A DNA stretch of 64,000 nucleotides from Encephalitozoon hellem ATCC 50504 (lineage: Eukaryota; Microsporidia; Unikaryonidae), in contig NC_018471.1 of assembly GCF_000277815.2 (NCBI RefSeq), forward strand, positions 1-64,000. Direction: 5' to 3'. The position numbers were made by a program, and so were the translations under genes. Positions 55,078 to 63,370 of the stretch are shown here, piece after piece. The first letter of the stretch is position 1, and the number at the start of each line of letters is the position of its first letter. Under the pieces are notes generated by a model. That model did not search any database, was not told the DNA's origin, and saw only the letters and a list, made by a program, of their open reading frames with translations.

Positions 55078-56610
55078 ATGGTCAAAAATAATAGTGAGGT
55101 TGAGCTTTCAGAGGAGGACTTCTACGTCCAGAGAGCCAGTGCTGTGAAGAATGAGCTCAAGCAGGGCACAAACATGTATCCCAATAAGTTTGAGGTGTCT
55201 CACAGCTTTGGGGAGATCATCGGAATGATAGGAAAAAGGGGAGACCAGTTTGTTGCCGAGGATGTTGTTAGATCTGCTGGGAGGATAATGAGTATGAGGC
55301 TTCATGCCAGGTTCTGTTTCTTCATGGTTGCTTCTTGTGGAGAAAGCCTTCAATTGGTAATAGATGCCAAGGAGGTGGGGAAAGACCAGGTGGTCAAATT
55401 CCTGAAGAGAGGGGATATAGTAGGGTTTGTTGGGAATCCTGGGAGGACAAAGACCCTGGAGCCCTCTGTGTTTGTTAGTGACGTGACTGTTCTTTCTCCA
55501 TGTCTCAGAACGATTCCTACAGAGCATTTTGGGCTGAAGGATGCAGAGACTATCTACAGGAGAAGGTACATCGATCTCTTAATAAATAAGGAGTCGAGGG
55601 AAAGGTTCGAGAAGAGAACACAAATAATTAGATACATCAGGGAGTTCCTTGACTCAAGAGGGTTCCTAGAGGTTGAGACGCCGATGATGAACTTGATTCC
55701 TGGGGGTGCTGCTGCAAAGCCCTTTATTACGCACCACAATGAGCTTAAGCTGGATCTTTACATGAGGGTGTCCCCCGAGCTCTACTTGAAGAAGCTTGTT
55801 GTTGGGGGTCTCGATAGGGTGTATGAGATAGGAAAGCAGTTCAGGAATGAAGGGATTGACCTTACCCACAACCCTGAGTTTACGTCTTGCGAGTTCTACA
55901 TGGCGTATGGGGATTACAACGATCTCATGGAGATGACCGAGGAATTGATGAGTGGGCTAGTTAAAAAGATGTTTGGAACGGACACTATAGTGTACAGCCC
56001 CAAGAAGAGGGAAGAGAAGTCTGAGCCTGTGGAGATATCATTCAAGAGACCCTTCCGGGTGATTAGCATTATTGAGGAGCTCAACAGCCGCCTTGGATTG
56101 GACCTCAGTGGAGAGACTCTTGATACACCTGAGGCCCTGGAGAAACTCCTGGGTGCCTGTGAGAAGGAGGGAATACATGTTGAGAAACCTCGTACACTGA
56201 CAAGGGTGCTCGACAAGCTGATTGGGCATGTGATTGAGCCTCAATGTGTGAATCCAACGTTCATCAAGGACTATCCCATAGCAATGTCTCCGTTAGCTAA
56301 GAACCACAGATCAAAGCCTGGCCTTACTGAGAGGTTTGAATTGTTCATCAACTGTAAGGAGGTGTGCAATGCTTACACGGAGCTGAACAATCCCTTTGAA
56401 CAGAGGGAGAGGTTTATTCAGCAAGCACAAGATCTGAATGCTGGGGATGATGAGGCGATGATGAACGACGAAGACTTCTGCACGGCACTTGAGTATGGGC
56501 TTCCACCTACTGCAGGATGGGGACTGGGGATTGACAGACTCATAATGTATTTGACCAATGCGGCAAATATAAGGGATGTGATTTTCTTTCCAACGATGAG
56601 GCCTGAATAA
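55078..56610 (+). CDS. KRS1: Lysyl-tRNA synthetase, class II
   Basis: This 510-residue enzyme has the OB anticodon-binding domain (about 40-150) and a class II catalytic domain. Landmarks are [64 protein letters not shown] (motif 2 region), [16 protein letters not shown] and [15 protein letters not shown] (motif 3). It charges tRNA-Lys with lysine. The N-terminal extension of other eukaryotes is nearly absent. Confidence 0.96.
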   Translation: MVKNNSEVELSEEDFYVQRASAVKNELKQGTNMYPNKFEVSHSFGEIIGMIGKRGDQFVAEDVVRSAGRIMSMRLHARFCFFMVASCGESLQLVIDAKEVGKDQVVKFLKRGDIVGFVGNPGRTKTLEPSVFVSDVTVLSPCLRTIPTEHFGLKDAETIYRRRYIDLLINKESRERFEKRTQIIRYIREFLDSRGFLEVETPMMNLIPGGAAAKPFITHHNELKLDLYMRVSPELYLKKLVVGGLDRVYEIGKQFRNEGIDLTHNPEFTSCEFYMAYGDYNDLMEMTEELMSGLVKKMFGTDTIVYSPKKREEKSEPVEISFKRPFRVISIIEELNSRLGLDLSGETLDTPEALEKLLGACEKEGIHVEKPRTLTRVLDKLIGHVIEPQCVNPTFIKDYPIAMSPLAKNHRSKPGLTERFELFINCKEVCNAYTELNNPFEQRERFIQQAQDLNAGDDEAMMNDEDFCTALEYGLPPTAGWGLGIDRLIMYLTNAANIRDVIFFPTMRPE

Positions 56611-56674
56611 AGGTGTTCTTCTATTTTGGGTATTGTAAATAATGAAATGAGGTGAGCCCTGAAAATATCTTAAA

Positions 56675-58582
56675 ATGAGGTTTAAGAAAGCCCCTACGAA
56701 AGTTATAAGCACTATCTTTTTTATGACTTTGATTGGATTTGACTGTGCAAGCACTAGCTTGAATGAGAATGTGGCGGGTAAAAGTACTGTGGCAGAGGAG
56801 AACAGCAATGTGGATGAGATGCTGAAGCTGATGAAGGAGCATGAGGTGGATGGATACCTTACATTTACCTCTGATGAGCACCTGAACGAATATATAGGTG
56901 AAGGAGACAAAAGGTTGGAGTTCTTAACTGGGTTTTCTGGGTCAAATGGAATAGCCATAACCTGTGAACACCCTGTCCTGTACACAGACTCGAGATATTA
57001 CATCCAGGCAATGAACCAATCTAAGAAATACAAGCTTAAGAAGATGGAGGAAGACGAGGGGATAGATGAGTATATCGGGAAGGTGTGTAAATGCAAACAG
57101 GTTGGCATATGCAAGAAGTTTATTCGATCTCAAAGATATGAGGATCTAAAGAATAAGCTTGAGTCTCGAGGAATAAGCTTGAAGCCCTTTGATGATGATC
57201 TAGTAGATATCATATGGAAAGACAGGCCTCTGAGAACTTTTAACAGGGTGTACAGCATTGAGGAAAAGAGGCTTCAGAAATACCAAATGGAACTTGCAGA
57301 GCTATGCGAGGACCCTGAGCACAAGGATTTACTAGGGAGGAAGATGATTGATGAAGACGTAAGTGTTGTTGGAAAAACATTTGAAGATAAGCTAAAGGAA
57401 GTGAGGTCGATTCTTGAGGAAGGCCAGACATTAGTGATCACCGAGCTTGATACAATAGCATGGGTATTCAATCTGAGGGGATCTGATATCCTTTACAACC
57501 CCGTGTTCTACTCATATGCAATTTTGTCGAAGGACTTTGCAAAGCTGTTTACTAACGAGAAGGACATCCGAATGGAGGGGGTGGATATTTATCCTTATGA
57601 TGACTTTGAGAGGCATGCGGCAGAGATTAAGGGTAGGGTTATTATTTCTGGAAGTTGTAATGCATATGTCAAAGATCTGTTTGGGGATGTGGAGTATTGC
57701 GACAAGCTGAGGCTTCTCCAGTCCCAGAAGGCAGAAATAGAGATTGAGGGATTCCGTTTGTCCTATGTATTTGATGGGATGGCTCTTGTGGAGCTGTTTG
57801 AGTGGATAGATCTAAATCTTGATAAGGGGATATCTGAGAAGGCAATTGGGGAAAGGCTAGAAGAGATCAAGAGTCGATTTTCTGGATACGTTCAAGCCAG
57901 CTTTGAGTCGATCGTTGGTGGAGGGCCTAACGGGGCGATTGTGCACCATAAGGCAGGTGATAGAAAGGTATCAAGAGGTGAGGTTATTCTGATTGACAGC
58001 GGGTCACAATACATGTTTGGGACCACGGATACCACGCGGACCCTTCATTTTGGAGAACCGACTGCCGAGGAGAAGAAAAGCTATACCCGCGTTCTCAAGG
58101 GGCAGCTAAGGTCGATGAGGATGAAATTCAAGTCCAATATGCAGTCTTCAGTTTTGGATTCGCTATCAAGGATTGATCTATGGAATGTGATGGAAGACTA
58201 TGGGCATGCTACTGGGCACGGGGTAGGCCACTTTCTATGTGTACACGAGTCTCCACCAACCATCTCTTACTCAGGCGACCAAACTCTAAAGCCTGGACAG
58301 GTATTCTCAATTGAGCCCGGGTTCTATAAGGAAGGAGAATATGGAATAAGGATTGAGAACCTTGTATATCTGAAAAACATTGATGACAAATTCTACGAGA
58401 TAGCCAACCTGACACTTGTTCCGTATCATCTTAAGCTTATAGACATTTCGATGATGTCTGAAGAGGAAGTGGATCATCTGAACAGAATCAATGAAGAAAT
58501 AAGATCTGCATTGGAGCCGCTCATGAGAAGAAAGGTTGGGTACAGATACCTGATGGAGAACACAATGCCCATTAAGAAATAA
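56675..58582 (+). CDS. Xaa-Pro aminopeptidase (aminopeptidase P), likely secreted
   Basis: This 635-residue protein has a short N-terminal hydrophobic stretch (about 9-25) fitting a signal peptide, two creatinase-like N-terminal domains, and a C-terminal metallopeptidase pita-bread domain. The two-metal ligands D441 (IDSGSQ), D452 (TDTTRT), H515 (TGHGVGHF), E547 (IEPG) and E561 (IRIENL) are all present. It cleaves Xaa-Pro bonds at peptide N-termini. The cytosolic form in most eukaryotes lacks a signal. It is tandem with LysRS. Confidence 0.88.
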   Translation: MRFKKAPTKVISTIFFMTLIGFDCASTSLNENVAGKSTVAEENSNVDEMLKLMKEHEVDGYLTFTSDEHLNEYIGEGDKRLEFLTGFSGSNGIAITCEHPVLYTDSRYYIQAMNQSKKYKLKKMEEDEGIDEYIGKVCKCKQVGICKKFIRSQRYEDLKNKLESRGISLKPFDDDLVDIIWKDRPLRTFNRVYSIEEKRLQKYQMELAELCEDPEHKDLLGRKMIDEDVSVVGKTFEDKLKEVRSILEEGQTLVITELDTIAWVFNLRGSDILYNPVFYSYAILSKDFAKLFTNEKDIRMEGVDIYPYDDFERHAAEIKGRVIISGSCNAYVKDLFGDVEYCDKLRLLQSQKAEIEIEGFRLSYVFDGMALVELFEWIDLNLDKGISEKAIGERLEEIKSRFSGYVQASFESIVGGGPNGAIVHHKAGDRKVSRGEVILIDSGSQYMFGTTDTTRTLHFGEPTAEEKKSYTRVLKGQLRSMRMKFKSNMQSSVLDSLSRIDLWNVMEDYGHATGHGVGHFLCVHESPPTISYSGDQTLKPGQVFSIEPGFYKEGEYGIRIENLVYLKNIDDKFYEIANLTLVPYHLKLIDISMMSEEEVDHLNRINEEIRSALEPLMRRKVGYRYLMENTMPIKK

Positions 58583-58703
58583 ATGCTGTTTCCTCCAAGA
58601 CGAAGCTTATCTAAGGATTTATTTAACAATGTCAATGCTCAGGAACCTCTTCGATTCCTATTGATAGGGAAAATACACTAATTAGTTCAAGGAGAATAAC
58701 TAA

Positions 58704-59444
58704 TCAAACATCATACTCGGGAGGGTCAATCAGGTCGTAAAGTAAATTGATGTTTCTTTTACAAAGAGGACAGGTATCCTTTAGATCTAGCCACTCGTCT
58801 ATGCATTCCTGGTGGAAGTGATGTCCACACGGAAGAAGCTTCAGTTTGATTCCGGGAATATAATTGTCAAAGCATATCGCGCAATGGTAAGTGTCATCGG
58901 AAACATCGCTCTGGTCCTTGTACATCACCTCCTGAAGTTTTGGCTTTACAAATGTTATAAGGAACAGCAGCAAAACAATGGCTATGAGAGGAGCAATGAA
59001 GGCTACAAATCCAAGCCCGACAAACACAACAGTCGTGTAGTATAGCAGAGGATTTGCAACACTACAGTTCTCGCATTCCTGGATCCAGTTAAATCCAATA
59101 AGGTACCAAAATAAAAGAAGGGCCTCTATGAAGTTGGAAAACAGGGTTATGTCTGTGTTCTCTCTGTATTCTGGTATTCTGTTAATCCTAAAGAACGGGA
59201 GATTCTTCGACATGAATATCCCAAACTTTGCTATCGTTATCACCATGTATACTAGCAGAAAAAGCTTCAAGGGAACTTCACACTTTTCGTTTCTTGTGAG
59301 AAAGAGCACGGCACAGCTGATTAAGATCTTGAGGACTTTCAGGAACCCTTCCATCACAATCAGTACTTTTAAGAACTTCAGTGCGTTGGTTCTTTCCTGT
59401 GTTTGAGAATTTACAAAGTCCTCCTCTCCTTCCCTCACATCCAT
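58704..59444 (-). CDS. Multi-pass membrane RING-H2 ubiquitin ligase
   Basis: This 246-residue protein has about four membrane segments (about 28-50, 60-78, 105-123, 135-168) and a C-terminal RING-H2 domain (about 188-234). The zinc ligands run CAICFD, CGHHFHQEC and CPLCK. Such ligases sit in the ER, Golgi or plasma membrane with the RING in the cytosol. The UBC7-type E2 gene lies 1.3 kb away, so an ER-quality-control pairing is possible but not shown. It is convergent with aminopeptidase P. Confidence 0.87.
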   Translation of the reverse strand: MDVREGEEDFVNSQTQERTNALKFLKVLIVMEGFLKVLKILISCAVLFLTRNEKCEVPLKLFLLVYMVITIAKFGIFMSKNLPFFRINRIPEYRENTDITLFSNFIEALLLFWYLIGFNWIQECENCSVANPLLYYTTVVFVGLGFVAFIAPLIAIVLLLFLITFVKPKLQEVMYKDQSDVSDDTYHCAICFDNYIPGIKLKLLPCGHHFHQECIDEWLDLKDTCPLCKRNINLLYDLIDPPEYDV

Positions 59445-59565
59445 TCACATCCTTTTTCTATTTTTCTTTTTATTTTTTTCAAAGGGGTAGCCCGTCTCCA
59501 TTGGTAGATCCTAAAACCCGCTGTATAAATGGGAATAGCCGCAGACTAACCTCTTGGAAAGTGGC

Positions 59566-60729
59566 TCAGAGATTGCAGCACAGACCAAACCCTCTCCTAA
59601 GAAGGGTGCAGCACGTCTCGAGCTTGTACATCCATTTGGATGGCGACACCTTCCTCACCATCTTTACCATCCCAGGACTCAGCTGTAGACCGATCCTCGA
59701 AAATATGTACTGGTACACATCTTCATTGCTTCTGCAGAAGAAATAGCAATGGACCCGGGAGTCGCCGTTCCAAGTACTGATCTTTCTGAGATAGTCCAAG
59801 CTGTGCTCGGGAAGGTTCAAGAAGAAATGGTCTATCTTCCTTCCAGTCATTTTCTCAAGGAACTCGCTTGCAGGAAGGTTGAAGACCTCGATGTTTCTAG
59901 AGTCAAGCTTATTGATCTTCATGGACTTTTTCAAGCAACCAATTGCATGCGGATTCAGGTCGTTTGAATAGACCCTGCATCCCTTCTTCAATGCAGCTAG
60001 AGATACAGGCCCCACTCCACAAAAAGGATCGCACAGAACATCTCCCTCCATGAGCTTTCGGACAAGATCAAGCCTTTCATTCTGAAGCTTTGAGCACCAG
60101 TATACATTTCTGTAATCTATGTAGAAAAGAACGTTGCCCTCCTTATGAACAGTCTCTAGCACAGGCTCACCCCCTATTACCTCCAAATCAAACGACCTGT
60201 ACTCATTTGATATCTGCCCGATCTTTGTTATCACTGTTCTGCCCGTCTTGTCATGCACAACTTGTCCAATTATATCTTTATACTTAATCTGCTCCTCATC
60301 TAAATTCAGATGGACTATAGATCCGACAATCTCAAAAGAAGAGGGCGTCTGGACTTCCTTGGGCAATACTTTCTTAAGAACTTCGTTGTAAGTAAAGTAT
60401 TCGTAGCACAGCTCAAGCTCCACATCAATAAGCGAGCTTTCTTCGCCCAGGAGATCTTCGTTTACTAGAATGAGAAGATCGTGGCCAGTATTTGTTAAAA
60501 CTCTGAACGTACTGTACCTCTTTTTGGCTTTGATTATTGACGGAATGCGAGGAACTTTCCTTATTGATCCCCTGATCCTCTGGATACACTCTGAGGCTTC
60601 CTTATTGCTTGTTCCCAATGCCTTCAGGCGGAGCACAGACTTCATTTCATCCCTGAAACTCATTCCGAAGGGCTCTATCCGCAAAGTCGTTCTATCAAAG
60701 GAGAATGCCGCCCGGTCGAATAAAAACAT
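59566..60729 (-). CDS. TRM5: tRNA (guanine37-N1)-methyltransferase TRM5
   Basis: This 387-residue protein is TRM5. The catalytic domain has the SAM motif DPFCGVGPVSLAALKKGCRVYSNDLNP (about 240-265) and the NLPEHSLDYL catalytic loop (about 306-315), with the YIDYRNVYWCSKLQNER stretch before them. The N-terminal domain (1-130) recognises tRNA. The enzyme makes m1G37 in tRNAs, preventing frameshifting. It is somewhat shorter than the yeast protein (499). Confidence 0.92.
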   Translation of the reverse strand: MFLFDRAAFSFDRTTLRIEPFGMSFRDEMKSVLRLKALGTSNKEASECIQRIRGSIRKVPRIPSIIKAKKRYSTFRVLTNTGHDLLILVNEDLLGEESSLIDVELELCYEYFTYNEVLKKVLPKEVQTPSSFEIVGSIVHLNLDEEQIKYKDIIGQVVHDKTGRTVITKIGQISNEYRSFDLEVIGGEPVLETVHKEGNVLFYIDYRNVYWCSKLQNERLDLVRKLMEGDVLCDPFCGVGPVSLAALKKGCRVYSNDLNPHAIGCLKKSMKINKLDSRNIEVFNLPASEFLEKMTGRKIDHFFLNLPEHSLDYLRKISTWNGDSRVHCYFFCRSNEDVYQYIFSRIGLQLSPGMVKMVRKVSPSKWMYKLETCCTLLRRGFGLCCNL

Positions 60730-60759
60730 TTATTTATCGGTTATCTTCGGTGAATGGGC

Positions 60760-61278
60760 TTATCCCTCCTTGTCGTAAATGTCAAGGGTCATTGCAGTGA
60801 GCTCCATCACCTTTCTTTTGTACTCCTTCTCGTTCTCCCTTAGATGCTGTGCTGCATCCACGTTGGCAGGGCTTTCGCAATTCGGCGATGTAAGGAGTGT
60901 TATTATGCTTAGTATCACACTCTCGGGAGTCCTCACAGGAAGCCATCTATCTCCTAGGGACTCATATCCATACTCGTCCTCTCCAGGGTTGTGCAATATC
61001 GATATGCAGACATTTCCGTTTTCATCTATGTTTGGATGCCACATCTTCGAGCAAAACCGAAACTTTGGAGGAGAGCTTGGGTAGTCGGTGGGAAATACCA
61101 TCCGCCCTTTGAAAATTCCATTTTCGTATGGCGTCGCCCTTGGACCGAAGATCAAGACTTCCCATGTGTATATGTCGCCGTCAACCAGCCCGACACTGTA
61201 ATACTCGTTGGGATTTTCTTGGATTCTTTTGTAGTCCTTGAGAAGAAGTCCTTTTGAAAAGCCTCCCTTGTTTGCCAT
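60760..61278 (-). CDS. UBC7: Ubiquitin-conjugating enzyme, UBC7/UBE2G-like
   Basis: This 172-residue E2 has the HPN motif (81-83) and catalytic C91, followed by the extended acidic loop NPGEDEYGYESLGDRWLPVRTPES that marks UBC7/UBE2G. In yeast, UBC7 works in ER-associated degradation. The open frame runs 41 codons further upstream, but the standard E2 start is the ATG at 61276-61278. A divergent RPS11 gene begins 178 bases away. Confidence 0.88.
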   Translation of the reverse strand: MANKGGFSKGLLLKDYKRIQENPNEYYSVGLVDGDIYTWEVLIFGPRATPYENGIFKGRMVFPTDYPSSPPKFRFCSKMWHPNIDENGNVCISILHNPGEDEYGYESLGDRWLPVRTPESVILSIITLLTSPNCESPANVDAAQHLRENEKEYKRKVMELTAMTLDIYDKEG

Positions 61279-61439
61279 GTTGTTTTCTTGGGTTTGAAAT
61301 CTTAATGGTTTATATAGTTTCGGATTCACAATGCAAGACCGTTTGACTAGCAAGACACATGAAGCCTCCTGCCGCGCATACAGGCACGGGCATCGGAACA
61401 CCTTTCCATGGCCAGAGATGGCCTTGACAAATATTTGCC

Positions 61440-61452
61440 AAAATTTTCACCC
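61440..61452 (+). promoter_or_regulatory. AAATTT-CCC promoter signal of RPS11
   Basis: AAAATTTTCACCC ends 3 bases before the RPS11 ATG, matching the arrangement at the other ribosomal-protein genes. Confidence 0.7.
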
Positions 61453-61455
61453 TGA

Positions 61456-61926
61456 ATGGAGGAAGCAAAGAAGCTGAAGGTTTTCCCGAGGCAGACAGGT
61501 GTGTACATCAAGCCATACGCATCGGATGCAGAGCGACCTGAGAGAAGGGTTCGTGCAGAGGTCTGCGGGTTCAAGGCACCGGAAACTGCCTACACCCGCC
61601 AGTACATTGATAAGAAATGCCCGTTCACAGGTGACGTCAATGTTAGAGGAAGGATTTTCAAGGGGGTTGTCAAGAAGATGAAGGCTGAGAAGACTATTGT
61701 TGTTGTTGTCAACTATGTCCACTACAGTAAGAAGTACAAGAGGTACTCGAGAAGGCACACGAACTTTTCTGTTCACATGTCTCCTTGCTTTGAAGGAATG
61801 ATCAGTGTCGGGGATACTGTTATGTGTGGAGAGACAAGGCCGCTCTCCAAGACAAAGTCGTCGGTTGTCTTGGGATATACTAAGAAGGCCCTACCAGGCA
61901 CATTCAAGCTTCTTGAGAGTATCTAA
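61456..61926 (+). CDS. RPS11: 40S ribosomal protein S11 (uS17)
   Basis: This 156-residue protein is uS17, with [23 protein letters not shown], the [23 protein letters not shown] run and [26 protein letters not shown] near the C-terminus. It binds 18S rRNA in the small subunit body. The length is typical (155-158). No intron is visible near the start, where some ribosomal genes have one. Confidence 0.95.
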   Translation: MEEAKKLKVFPRQTGVYIKPYASDAERPERRVRAEVCGFKAPETAYTRQYIDKKCPFTGDVNVRGRIFKGVVKKMKAEKTIVVVVNYVHYSKKYKRYSRRHTNFSVHMSPCFEGMISVGDTVMCGETRPLSKTKSSVVLGYTKKALPGTFKLLESI

Positions 61927-62014
61927 TAAAGCTTTATTGCGTATTTAGTTAGGCATCTGTTTGTTAGCATTAGTGGCAAATATCTTTTCCACAGGCCATG
62001 GGCATTAAGGGCTC

Positions 62015-62365
62015 ATGAAACTATTAAACGACTGGGAAAAAGAGGAGGTGATACACAAAGATAGGATACTGAACTTTGATTTCCTTGTTGAGCAGGACTT
62101 CATTGATGAAGTTGAGGACGGCTTCTATTACCTTTCCAAGGACCTCAAGACTGTTGAGACTGAGCTATGGAAAAAAGCCAATCACGAGCTGGCTGACTGT
62201 TTGGACATAAAGAACATAGATAAAGAAATTAAGAGATTCATACTTCTTCTGAACAGTTATAATGAGATAAAGGACATCGGGCAGGAGCTTATTGGTAGAA
62301 TAGCTAGTCTGAGACAAACAACAGCCAAGGATATTCACGAAGAGTTAGGAATGGATACAGAATAG
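62015..62365 (+). CDS. SWI5: Recombination mediator SWI5
   Basis: This 116-residue protein ends in the SWI5/SAE3 family domain: LNSYNEIKDIGQELIGRIASLRQTTAKDIHEELGM (about 79-113). SWI5 pairs with SFR1 to help RAD51 and DMC1 load and exchange strands. The N-terminal 70 residues are acidic and coiled. It is tandem with RPS11, 88 bases downstream. Confidence 0.82.
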   Translation: MKLLNDWEKEEVIHKDRILNFDFLVEQDFIDEVEDGFYYLSKDLKTVETELWKKANHELADCLDIKNIDKEIKRFILLLNSYNEIKDIGQELIGRIASLRQTTAKDIHEELGMDTE

Positions 62366-62386
62366 AACGCCCGGGTGCATAACGGC

Positions 62387-63271
62387 CTAATAAACACAGT
62401 TTGTATTCTTGTTGTCTTCAATTAGTACTATTTCTTCCGACAATGTGATCTTTGCCTTCATAACATCTATGGGGTGGTATATAAGGCTGTCCCACCCTCC
62501 ATCCTGTATGCACAAGGACCTTCCAATATGGCATCTTGTTTCTATGCTATATCCAAGGATATTACAGGGGCTGTATGGCCTGTTACACTCTCCTCTGAAC
62601 ACAACGTCATTGCACATCCCAACATGCACAATATTGCTGTAGTGTTTTTCTATATCGTAGAGCCCAAGAATGCTTGCTATGTGTGCATCTCCAGGAGAGG
62701 AAAAAGCAATCACAGGCAAGCTGTTCCTGATTCCAAGCAGCGATGCAATTGTTCCTCCAAGAGAATGGCCAACAAGAATCGGCTTGTCTTCGTGGTACAT
62801 CTTCTTTATAGAGTCGACTATCTTCAAGGCATCGCTGAAGTACCCGATGCTTTCGAACTCTCTGATCTTTTCTTCTTCGCATCCCTTGTCTTTACATATG
62901 GAGTACAGGATCCTATCCAGGAGCTTATCTTTTCTGGAGGTTTTTCCTATTCCTACACCCATCACCGAGAGCGTTGTCCCCTTGAATGCAATGACCACCC
63001 TCCCATTGTACCTAAAGGCTTTTGCTCGTACTCCATCTCCATCATACCCAAATCTGGCAAGTACAGTGTCCAGATCATGGGTGTGGTATGCATTCGAAGC
63101 CATTTCAATGAGCTCCATAAGATGGACTCTATCCATGAAGCCTAAAACATGCTCTTGGGCTACATCTGTGCTAGCAGTATCACTTTCCAGGGTCTGCCTA
63201 AAAGAGTGGAAAGTGCTTCGAGCACTGCCATATGCGTCGTATAGGGATCTCTGTAAGAAGTGTAGAACCAT
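62387..63271 (-). CDS. ATG15: ATG15-like lipase
   Basis: This 294-residue class 3 lipase has the nucleophile elbow GHSLGG with S170 and the family stretches IAFSSPGD, CNDVVFRGECN and GYSIETRCHIG, which are typical of ATG15, the vacuolar phospholipase that breaks down autophagic bodies. The N-terminus has a weak hydrophobic stretch but no clear membrane anchor with the ATG start. An earlier TTG frame start would lengthen it by 7 residues; the ATG at 63269-63271 is used. Confidence 0.82.
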   Translation of the reverse strand: MVLHFLQRSLYDAYGSARSTFHSFRQTLESDTASTDVAQEHVLGFMDRVHLMELIEMASNAYHTHDLDTVLARFGYDGDGVRAKAFRYNGRVVIAFKGTTLSVMGVGIGKTSRKDKLLDRILYSICKDKGCEEEKIREFESIGYFSDALKIVDSIKKMYHEDKPILVGHSLGGTIASLLGIRNSLPVIAFSSPGDAHIASILGLYDIEKHYSNIVHVGMCNDVVFRGECNRPYSPCNILGYSIETRCHIGRSLCIQDGGWDSLIYHPIDVMKAKITLSEEIVLIEDNKNTNCVY

Positions 63272-63370
63272 GATAAGGAAGACAAACCCCAAACATCTCC
63301 TGTTTATATAACCTGTTTCATCGTTCCAAAAAATTACTCTAATATCTGTTTCTTTCTTCCCTTGGGTTCT

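Noticed and set aside
59445..59565. Possible structured RNA between the RING gene and TRM5 (short GC-rich patch after a T-rich tract)
   Set aside because: I could not find a tRNA fold or any known small RNA motif there.
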